A DNA stretch of 11,631 nucleotides from Methylocapsa sp. (GTDB lineage Bacteria > Pseudomonadota > Alphaproteobacteria > Rhizobiales > Beijerinckiaceae): positions 1-11,631 of the forward strand of contig PLUZ01000187.1 of NCBI GenBank assembly GCA_003162995.1, given 5' to 3'. Below the pieces are notes generated by a model, which worked only from the letters and a program-made list of their open reading frames with translations, searched no databases and was not told the DNA's origin. Below, piece after piece: positions 1 through 5,090 of this stretch; the stretch's first letter is position 1; every line of letters starts with the position of its first letter. The position numbers and the translations under genes are program-made.

Positions 1-543
1 ATGGTGGACAATAGATGCGTTTTGCGGATTGGCCCGGATGTCATGTTCTTCACTGGATATCAGCCGCAAAATTCCCGGGAAGAGTTTTGTGACGATGTTC
101 CAAACGCTGGGCAAACGGTTGTCGCGCTCGATATGCAAGAAACCGAGCTCCGCAGCATGCTCACAGAAATCCGCCTCATCAAAGACGATGGAACCCATAC
201 GCAGATGAATGGGCTTCCGTTCTTGACGGACGCGGAGCTGGCGAACAAAGCTGCCCTCGACGCCGTCAGCATCGCCTATTTCCCGCCAAAGAAATATCCG
301 ACGGGCACGCTGACTTTCGAGCATACTTTCCCCGAAAACGGGAAATTCATCGGCATCGTGTCGGTAGAAAACGACCACGGCCAGAAATTTGTTTCCCAGT
401 TCCCGTTTGCGGTGGGTCAACAAGTTGGCAAAAACCTAGTGCTCTACGGGATGATACTGGCGGCCTTGATCGGTGGGGTTTATGCTGTTTGGCACTTCGG
501 CGGGAAGCAGAAGAAGCCCGCTGCCCCAAAAAACCCGGCGTGA
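1..543 (+). CDS. Hypothetical protein with C-terminal membrane anchor (start possibly outside window)
   Basis: I do not recognise this 180-residue protein. It has a soluble region of about 140 residues. Residues 98-140 (YPTGTLTFEHTF..., FIGIVSVEN, FPFAVGQ) look like consecutive beta strands of an Ig-like or YtkA/FixH-like sandwich, which is an inference from pattern only. One hydrophobic helix follows at about residues 145-166, then a basic tail (KQKK) ending in an Ala/Pro-rich stretch. Two cysteines (6 and 30) could form a disulfide if the domain is exported. The basic residues after the helix would place the C-terminus in the cytoplasm and the domain outside, but no signal peptide is visible. 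Either the protein is truncated at the window edge (the ATG is exactly base 1, so an upstream start cannot be excluded) or it is tail-anchored. It converges on the HD-protein gene. The coding call is fairly safe; the function is unknown. Confidence 0.7.
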   Translation: MVDNRCVLRIGPDVMFFTGYQPQNSREEFCDDVPNAGQTVVALDMQETELRSMLTEIRLIKDDGTHTQMNGLPFLTDAELANKAALDAVSIAYFPPKKYPTGTLTFEHTFPENGKFIGIVSVENDHGQKFVSQFPFAVGQQVGKNLVLYGMILAALIGGVYAVWHFGGKQKKPAAPKNPA

Positions 544-637
544 AATATTCCGATACAGTAAAGGTTTCGGCTTGGCCGACTGGCTTTTGCGGAGAGCAAA
601 CGCCGGTCTGGTCGAATGAACCTTTGCCTTCTCGTTG

Positions 638-659
638 CGGCAGGCGAGAGCGCCTGCCG
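638..659. terminator. GC-rich stem-loop between convergent genes, possible bidirectional terminator
   Basis: A perfect 9-bp inverted repeat (CGGCAGGCG / CGCCTGCCG) closes a 4-base AGAG loop in the 198-base spacer between two convergent genes. Its location suits a transcription terminator for both strands, but no T-run follows on either strand, so it is not a classical Rho-independent terminator. A smaller palindrome (CCTTCCCGGAAGG) lies about 20 bases to the right. I see nothing else in the 544-741 spacer. Confidence 0.35.
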
Positions 660-741
660 GCAACTCGGCTGAGCCTTCCCGGAAGGACAGTTATTACAAC
701 ACAAGTTACCGAGTTTTCACTTCCCGAACTGCAGCCTTGTC

Positions 742-1512
742 TCAAAGAAAATTTCTGGGCCAGATCATCGCCCGCCACATATGGGCGACGGGGGAATTGT
801 CGAAACCCAAACCTTCCTTTGGCTGCCGGAAATGGCGGCCGACGATATCCGTGAACACCTCCAGATCGACCGTGGTGTTGGGATCGAATGCATAGAGATC
901 ATTGAGCGTGATCATCCGCGCCATGCCATACCATTTGTGGGCTCTCGCATATTCATAGTCGGCGTAAATATAGGGCTCAGGCTTATAGTCCTTGCCGAAA
1001 ATGTCGATATAGGCCTGCGGATATTCATAGCCGGCGGCAGGATCAGGGAAGAACCGCAAAGCCTGGTGATAGCGCACGGCAAAGGCGACTTCCTCATCGA
1101 CATAAGGCGCGATGAGTTGGGCGCCCCAATAGCCATGGTCACCCCCGATGAGGCCCACCATGGCGATATCGTGCAGCAGGCAGGCAAGCACGCCTTTTTC
1201 CTCGACGCCCGCCTTCAATGCGAGATTGGCGCTTTGCAAAAGATGGCTAGCGGCAGCGGGATCAAATCTGAACTTGAAGAAATCAAAAAGCGTTGGCGCC
1301 GCCGGCATTTTGGCGAGAGCCGGATCATCGCCCATCATCACCGTGCGCGGCCCGCGCTTGTCCGGCGCGAGGGCGTCGAACCTTGTATGGTACTCAGGCG
1401 TCCCCATGGTCGCGAGCGCCGATTTGACGACGATTTTTTGAAGCGCCGGCTCCGGTCCGGCCACTCCCGATGCGTCCCCGGCGCGCGGAACGGCTTCATG
1501 TCCGTGGTCCAT
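742..1512 (-). CDS. HD-superfamily metal-dependent protein, PhnZ/MIOX-like ligand pattern
   Basis: This 256-residue protein of the HD superfamily binds metal, but its reaction is not identifiable from sequence alone. With the start at 1512, the visible ligand set is H90 (SHLLQSANLA), H114-D115 (CLLHDIAM), H126 (GGDHGYWGA), H149 (VRYHQ) and D205 (ITLNDLYAFD). The H...HD...H...H...D spacing, and the HLLQ opening, are like the mixed-valent diiron oxygenases PhnZ and TmpB; this is a family-level resemblance recalled, not searched. A hydrolytic HD enzyme is the alternative. The C-terminal part (YIDIFGKD, ARAHKWYGMARM, GRHFRQPKEGLGFDNSP) is rich in aromatics and looks conserved. The ATG at 1512 is preferred because AGGGAGAGGGA precedes it. 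An in-frame ATG at 1602 would add an Arg-rich leader without a ribosome site and would run through a hairpin. The gene follows the mer genes on the same strand after a 148-base gap, so co-transcription is uncertain. There is no signal peptide; it is presumably cytoplasmic. Confidence 0.82.
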   Translation of the reverse strand: MDHGHEAVPRAGDASGVAGPEPALQKIVVKSALATMGTPEYHTRFDALAPDKRGPRTVMMGDDPALAKMPAAPTLFDFFKFRFDPAAASHLLQSANLALKAGVEEKGVLACLLHDIAMVGLIGGDHGYWGAQLIAPYVDEEVAFAVRYHQALRFFPDPAAGYEYPQAYIDIFGKDYKPEPYIYADYEYARAHKWYGMARMITLNDLYAFDPNTTVDLEVFTDIVGRHFRQPKEGLGFDNSPVAHMWRAMIWPRNFL

Positions 1513-1533
1513 CCGGTCCCTCTCCCTTGGTCG

Positions 1534-1563
1534 CTTGCCGCGCACATAAGTGCGCTTGGCAAG
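1534..1563 (-). other. Bulged stem-loop upstream of the HD-protein gene
   Basis: Two stacked inverted repeats, CTTGCC/GGCAAG (6 bp) and GCGCAC/GTGCGC (6 bp), close a 4-base loop, with a 2-base bulge on one arm only. In RNA from the minus strand the structure sits about 7 bases before the purine-rich ribosome site of the HD gene and about 100 bases after the end of the GDCCVxC gene. It could be a 5'-leader element, an mRNA-processing site or an attenuating terminator for the mer operon. No T-run follows, so a classical terminator is unlikely. The rest of the 1513-1660 spacer shows nothing I can name. Confidence 0.4.
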
Positions 1564-1660
1564 TCCCGCAAGAGCCGATCGGCGCGAGAGCCGAATATCC
1601 ATCGCCCGGCGGCGTTTTCTCCACAGGTGAGTTTTGGATCAGATCGTTTGGTCGGGACGG

Positions 1661-1888
1661 CTATTCGCCACAGCAGGAGGCAGCATTCCTCTCACCCGAA
1701 CGCGCTGCCTGAATCGGCGGGCATGGGACCGAGCCGTAGGAACAGAACACACAACAATCGCCTGGCTCCGGCCGCAGCTTCGTGCCGCACCCGCTACAGG
1801 TATAGAAAATCTGGCACGCATTGGTCGGCATAGTCTCCGATTTCGCGGTGGCGCAATGCGGACAAGTGATGATGGATTCAAGGATCAT
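1661..1888 (-). CDS. Small Cys-rich GDCCVxC-domain protein in the mer operon
   Basis: This 75-residue protein carries 11 cysteines. The signature is GDCCVFCSYG at residues 43-52, followed by PCPPIQ. Two more pairs precede it: CPHC (9-12) and CSGC (31-34), the latter after NAC at 25. A CC pair sits near the C-terminus (72-73). The family is known as GDCCVxC-domain (seleno)proteins, small proteins of unknown function often found beside mercury or other thiophilic-metal genes; some homologues carry selenocysteine, but all positions here are Cys and the stop is TAG. The paired cysteines suggest a zinc-ribbon-like fold or direct Hg(II)/thiol chemistry, which is inference. There is no signal peptide, so it is cytoplasmic. 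It begins 7 bases after the merP stop and should be co-transcribed from the MerR-controlled promoter. It occupies the place where merA usually follows merP. Confidence 0.88.
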   Translation of the reverse strand: MILESIITCPHCATAKSETMPTNACQIFYTCSGCGTKLRPEPGDCCVFCSYGSVPCPPIQAARSGERNAASCCGE

Positions 1889-1895
1889 GGGCCAC

Positions 1896-2180
1896 TCAGC
1901 TCTTGGGGGAGGACGGATAGCCCGCGTTCGTCGTCGCCTTCACGAGTGCATCCACCTCTACCTTGCTATCGTCGAAGGTCACAATTGCCGTCTTATCTTC
2001 GAAGGACACGACGACAGTGCTGACGCCAGGCACGGCCTGGAGGCTCGCCTTGACGGTGCGAGGGCAAAGGGCGCAGGTCATATGCTGAACCGCGAGCGTT
2101 ACAGTTTTATCGGCGGCGAGAGCAAAAGACGGGAGGGTCAAGCCGATCCCGAACGCGGCCAGCGAAAGCAGTTTGATCAT
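1896..2180 (-). CDS. merP: Periplasmic mercuric-ion binding protein MerP
   Basis: MerP is the periplasmic scavenger that binds Hg(II) through two cysteines and passes it to MerT. The 94-residue product has a signal peptide (residues 1-22, hydrophobic core LLSLAAFGIGLTLPSF, cleavage after ALA). A single heavy-metal-associated (HMA) domain of the usual ~70-residue length follows. The metal motif is HMTCALCP, with C36 and C39, against the usual GMTCAxCP; the Gly before Met is replaced by His. The domain ends NAGYPS, as in typical MerP. The ATG at 2180 is chosen over the in-frame TTG at 2195 because AAAGGA lies 6 bases upstream and the protein then begins directly with a normal signal peptide. 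It starts 11 bases after the merT stop and ends 7 bases before the GDCCVxC gene, which indicates one operon. Confidence 0.93.
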   Translation of the reverse strand: MIKLLSLAAFGIGLTLPSFALAADKTVTLAVQHMTCALCPRTVKASLQAVPGVSTVVVSFEDKTAIVTFDDSKVEVDALVKATTNAGYPSSPKS

Positions 2181-2191
2181 GGGGGTTCCTT

Positions 2192-2614
2192 TCAAGGGCT
2201 AAAAAGGATGGGGCCGATGAGGTCCAACCCAATCGCGCCGCCGACGAGGATCGTTGCCAGGACGAGGCCCGCCTTGACGATATGGCTCGGCAGTGGCCCG
2301 GCGCAGGCCGCGCCCTCCGCGCAAGCGATGGTCTTGCGCCGGTAAACCAGCCAATAGCCGTAGCCGAGGCAGGCAAGCGTCGCCACAATGAAATAGGGCT
2401 GATAGGGAGCGAGTGCCGTCAGATTCCCGATCCAGGCGCCGCTAATGCCCAGGCTGAACAGCACCAATGGCGCGATGCAGCACGACGAGGCCGCTATTGC
2501 TCCAAGGATGCCGCCGATCGCAGTCAGCCGCAGCGTCGCGGCGCCCGGAGCTCTTTCCGACACTTGGTGCAATGGAGCCATTCCCTTCGCCTGGTCATCG
2601 TATTGAACGGTCAA
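2192..2614 (-). CDS. merT: Mercuric transport protein MerT
   Basis: MerT is the inner-membrane carrier that takes Hg(II) from MerP and moves it into the cytoplasm. The 140-residue product has three hydrophobic helices (about 31-60, 70-92 and 112-137). The first contains the vicinal pair SCCIAPL (C45-C46). The loop between helices two and three carries the second pair in CAEGAAC (C98 and C104, five residues apart as in classical MerT). The GISGAWIGNLTAL stretch is also typical. The start is uncertain. TTG at 2614 has GAGGA five bases upstream and lies just inside the predicted mer transcript. An ATG at 2581 would give 129 residues, nearer the roughly 116 of Tn21/Tn501 MerT, but its ribosome site is less well placed. 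It is the first gene of the operon merT-merP-GDCCVxC and divergent from merR. Confidence 0.92.
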   Translation of the reverse strand: MTVQYDDQAKGMAPLHQVSERAPGAATLRLTAIGGILGAIAASSCCIAPLVLFSLGISGAWIGNLTALAPYQPYFIVATLACLGYGYWLVYRRKTIACAEGAACAGPLPSHIVKAGLVLATILVGGAIGLDLIGPILFSP

Positions 2615-2637
2615 TCGCTTCCTCGCTTCCTAGGATA

Positions 2638-2668
2638 GTGATAAGGTCCGTAGTAACTACGGGGTCAA
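2638..2668 (-). promoter_or_regulatory. MerR-type operator/promoter of merT
   Basis: Read on the minus strand, a -35 box TTGACC (2663-2668) and a -10 box TATCAC (2638-2643) are separated by 19 bp. That overlong spacer is the hallmark of promoters activated by MerR-family regulators through DNA untwisting. The spacer holds a perfect dyad CCGTAGT-a-ACTACGG (2648-2662). Its CCGTA half-site core matches the Tn21/Tn501 mer operator rather than CueR or ZntR sites. This supports mercury as the inducer and divergent control of merR and merT from one region. A separate -35/-10 for merR could not be assigned confidently. Confidence 0.85.
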
Positions 2669-2673
2669 GGAGG
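2667..2673 (+). promoter_or_regulatory. merR Shine-Dalgarno overlapping the merT -35 box
   Basis: AAGGAGG is a near-perfect Shine-Dalgarno sequence that shares its first two bases with the complement of the merT -35 element. Its spacing to the first ATG (2 bases) is shorter than usual, and to the second ATG (14 bases) longer, so it does not settle the merR start. Confidence 0.55.
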
Positions 2674-2675
2674 CC

Positions 2676-3119
2676 ATGATCACAAACATGCGACCGCTGA
2701 CCATCGCCAAGCTCGCGGAGGCTTCCGGCGTCCATATGGAGACGGTGCGGTATTACGAGCGCATAGGCTTGATGCCGAAACCTTCCCGGACAGCGAGCAA
2801 TTACCGAAGCTACGGGCCAGAGCATGTCGAACGGCTATCCTTTATCCGCCGGGCGCGCGAGATCGGCTTTTCAATCGGCGAGATCAAGGAACTTCTCGTT
2901 CTTGCCGAACCGGGCCGGACCTCTTGCACCGAGGTTCAAACCCTGACGGCGGCCCATCTCGGCAAAGTTCGCACCAAGATCGCCGATCTTAGCAAACTTG
3001 AAGCTATACTCGCTGGCGCCCTGGAACGCTGTCTTGTAGAGCCCGCGCCCGTTTGCCCGGTGCTCGGTATGCTGGCGTCGCCCCGGATACCCGAAAGTGT
3101 GCGATCACGCCGAGATTAA
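2676..3119 (+). CDS. merR: MerR-family mercury-responsive regulator
   Basis: This 147-residue protein has the MerR layout. The winged helix-turn-helix covers residues 7-75 (LTIAKLAEASGV, TVRYYERIGLM, NYRSYGPEHVERL). A dimerisation coiled coil follows (about 84-118), then a C-terminal metal loop. The three Hg-ligand cysteines are present: C84 (GRTSCTEV) at the start of the long helix, then C119 and C127. The first cysteine separates mercury sensors from CueR, which has Ser there. However, the C119-C127 spacing is seven residues, as in CueR, against eight in Tn501 MerR. It should repress, and with Hg(II) activate, merT-merP from the operator immediately upstream. The start is unclear: AAGGAGG (2667-2673) is only two bases from the ATG at 2676 and fourteen from an in-frame ATG at 2688. 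The extra four residues are not diagnostic. Confidence 0.92.
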   Translation: MITNMRPLTIAKLAEASGVHMETVRYYERIGLMPKPSRTASNYRSYGPEHVERLSFIRRAREIGFSIGEIKELLVLAEPGRTSCTEVQTLTAAHLGKVRTKIADLSKLEAILAGALERCLVEPAPVCPVLGMLASPRIPESVRSRRD

Positions 3120-3152
3120 AAACCAGTTCTTCTCGACGCACCAAATCGCGCG

Positions 3153-3166
3153 TTAATCCTAATTAA
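3153..3166. promoter_or_regulatory. CtrA-box-like TTAA repeat upstream of rcdA
   Basis: TTAA-N6-TTAA lies in the 160-base merR-rcdA spacer, 114 bases before the rcdA start. The Caulobacter CtrA site is TTAA-N7-TTAA, and rcdA is reported to be CtrA-controlled there, so the match is suggestive but one base short in the spacer. A possible -10 (TATGAT, 3198-3203) follows without a good -35. I see nothing else in this spacer. Confidence 0.25.
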
Positions 3167-3279
3167 ATCTGAACCACCGCGCGCCCGCGAATTGTCCTAT
3201 GATACAAATATTGCTGCTTGTGCGGTCCGCTTTTCGGCATGACCGCATTGAATGGTCCCGGGCAAAACATAGGCAAATT

Positions 3280-3831
3280 ATGGGTCAGACGCTTTTTTTA
3301 AAAGAGGATAAAACGGTCTCCTTCGGCGAAAAGCTGGCGGCGTCACAACAATTCATGGTCCTTTTTCAGGAGGGAATGGATTTGGTGAGCCGGGCCGCGG
3401 GCTACCTCGATGGTGAAGGCCGCGAGGAGGCCAAACTTTTGCCGCGCCCGGCGGCGGTCGCCTATGCGGTCGAAAGCATGCGTTTGACGACAAGGCTCAT
3501 GCAGGCTGCGTCCTGGCTGCTCCTCCAGCGCGCCGTCAACGAAGGCGAACTGACCCGCGCCGAGGCTACTGCCGAAAAACGCAGGATTCGATTGTCCGAG
3601 CAAAATGTTGTCTCGAACAAGGATGTTCTTGCCAAATTGCCGCCACGTCTGCGTGACCTCATCGGGCTATCGCTACGCCTCCAGGCGCGCATCATCCATC
3701 TCGATCTTCTGATCTATAAGTCGCGTGATACGCGCGCCAACGGGAAGATGCCGCAAAGTCCAGTGGAACATCAGATCGAGCTATTGCGGGCAGCACTCGC
3801 CGCCCCGCGTGTGCCCTCGCCGACAATGTGA
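3280..3831 (+). CDS. rcdA: RcdA / DUF1465 family protein (regulator of CtrA degradation)
   Basis: This 183-residue, mostly helical protein is of the DUF1465/RcdA family. In Caulobacter, RcdA is an adaptor that helps the ClpXP protease degrade the cell-cycle regulator CtrA at the pole; that role is assumed here by homology. Recognisable stretches are VSFGEKLAASQQFMVLFQEG (13-32), AGYLDGEGREEAK (40-52), YAVESMRLTTRLMQAASWLL (62-81) and LLQRAVNEGELT (81-92). The C-terminal 30 residues look disordered (Pro, Ser and basic residues), like the flexible tail of RcdA. The ATG at 3280 is preferred (AGG six bases upstream, family-like length). An in-frame ATG at 3199 would add 27 non-conserved residues. 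The gene stands alone, ending 6 bases before the convergent cobL stop, with no room for a separate terminator. Confidence 0.88.
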   Translation: MGQTLFLKEDKTVSFGEKLAASQQFMVLFQEGMDLVSRAAGYLDGEGREEAKLLPRPAAVAYAVESMRLTTRLMQAASWLLLQRAVNEGELTRAEATAEKRRIRLSEQNVVSNKDVLAKLPPRLRDLIGLSLRLQARIIHLDLLIYKSRDTRANGKMPQSPVEHQIELLRAALAAPRVPSPTM

Positions 3832-3837
3832 CAGCGA

Positions 3838-5058
3838 TCACAACTTCTTCACCGACCATTGCGTCACCGGTAGGGCTGGACGCCAGCCGTGAAAGGAACC
3901 GAGAGGATCAGCGTGGGCGATTTCAATGCGCAGAAGGCCGCCTCCTAACGCCTTGAACCGGGAAATGAGCTCTGCTTCCGTCTCGATGGTCACCGCATTG
4001 ACGACGAGCCTCCCGCCGCTCGGCAGGGCGGCATAGGCACTATCGAGGAGCTTTGTATCGCCGCCTCCGCCGCCGACGAAAATCGCCTGCGGCTGTGGCA
4101 GATTCGCGAAGGCCTCCGGCGCCTTGCCGGTTATGATCTCGAGTTGCGGCACGCCGAGGCTCAAGGCATTGCGCGTGATGCGGCTTGCGCGATCGGCCCG
4201 CGACTCGATCGCGATCGCCCGGTTTGCGGGGTGGCAAAGCAGCCATTCGATCGCAACTGACCCAGAGCCCGCGCCGACATCCCACAAAAGCTCGCCACGC
4301 CTCGGCGCCAGCGATGAAAGCGCAACGGCGCGAACCTCCCACTTGGTCAGCTGGCCATCGGTTTCAAACCAGGAATCGGCGAGACCGCTTGCGACTGGAA
4401 GAATCTGTGATTGGGCAGTCGCAGCGATTTCGATCGCGACGAGATTCAATGGATCGATTCCCTCCACGCCAAATGCCTGAGCTGTGCTCTCACGCAGGCG
4501 CTCTCTCGGGCCTCCCATCGCCTCCATCACAATGATCCGCGATGGGCCGAGGCCTTTCTCGCAAAGGAGCTTTGCAAGGCGTGGCGGCGTCGTCTCGTCC
4601 CACGATAGGCATAGGATTTTCGCGTGCGGCTGCAGTGCCGGAATGATCCGCTCGAACTCGCGCCCATGCAGAGAGACAAGGCAGCACTCTTGCAAGCTCC
4701 AGTTGAGCCGTGCCGCCGCAAGGCTGAAAGCTGAAGGCGCCGGCAAACATTGCATTTCTTCAGGGCGCACATGCGCGCTGAGTAAGCTGCCGGCGCCGTA
4801 AAAGAAAGGATCGCCGGAGGCGAGGACGCAGACGGGCGATCCTCGCCGCGCGAGAATTTCCGGAATTGCGGCCGCCATCGGAGAAGGCCAGGTCATGGTT
4901 TTGGCCGCGAGCGGACCCGCAAGCGCGAGGTGGCGGGCGCCGCCCACAACCAATTGGGCTTGCGCGAGCAGTGTCCGCGCGGCAGGAGAAAGAGCCTCGG
5001 CGCCGTCTTCGCCGATGCCAATCAGCGACAGCCATTTTCCGCAAGATGGCGAAGTCAT
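3838..5058 (-). CDS. cobL: Precorrin-6Y C5,15-methyltransferase (decarboxylating) CobL
   Basis: CobL methylates precorrin-6B at C5 and C15 and decarboxylates its C12 acetate, giving precorrin-8X. This 406-residue product has both halves of the bifunctional enzyme. The N-terminal tetrapyrrole methylase domain (CbiE-like, about 10-205) carries IGIGEDG (13-19) and SGDPFFYG (81-88). The C-terminal Rossmann methyltransferase (CbiT-like, about 225-400) carries FETDGQLTKWEVRA (231-244) and the SAM motif DVGAGSGS (260-267). The length matches the fused family. The ATG at 5058 is chosen; the ATG at 5118 would overlap the divergent cobK by 28 bases and add non-conserved residues. Neither has a clear ribosome site. 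cobL is not followed by cobM; it abuts rcdA tail to tail. Confidence 0.95.
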   Translation of the reverse strand: MTSPSCGKWLSLIGIGEDGAEALSPAARTLLAQAQLVVGGARHLALAGPLAAKTMTWPSPMAAAIPEILARRGSPVCVLASGDPFFYGAGSLLSAHVRPEEMQCLPAPSAFSLAAARLNWSLQECCLVSLHGREFERIIPALQPHAKILCLSWDETTPPRLAKLLCEKGLGPSRIIVMEAMGGPRERLRESTAQAFGVEGIDPLNLVAIEIAATAQSQILPVASGLADSWFETDGQLTKWEVRAVALSSLAPRRGELLWDVGAGSGSVAIEWLLCHPANRAIAIESRADRASRITRNALSLGVPQLEIITGKAPEAFANLPQPQAIFVGGGGGDTKLLDSAYAALPSGGRLVVNAVTIETEAELISRFKALGGGLLRIEIAHADPLGSFHGWRPALPVTQWSVKKL

Positions 5059-5090
5059 GAGATCGTGAACGAAAGTTTGGGAGAGAGGCG

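Noticed and set aside
1513..1602. Longer HD-protein start at 1602 with an RR-containing N-terminus like a Tat signal
   Set aside because: There is no hydrophobic core after the arginines, no ribosome site, and the segment contains the hairpin; the ATG at 1512 has a strong purine-rich site.
781..1833. A 350-codon plus-strand open frame opposite the HD gene
   Set aside because: It is antisense to a well-supported gene, is rich in Arg and Pro with no recognisable motif, and also crosses the HD leader and the GDCCVxC gene.
1661..3119. The mer module as part of a transposon
   Set aside because: No transposase, resolvase, terminal inverted repeats or target duplications were seen on either side within the window.
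5059..5090. Cobalamin riboswitch in front of cobK or cobL
   Set aside because: The spacer is only 32 bases, far too short for the roughly 200-base element, and no B12-box-like sequence was recognised. A riboswitch, if present, would lie upstream of the operon outside the window.
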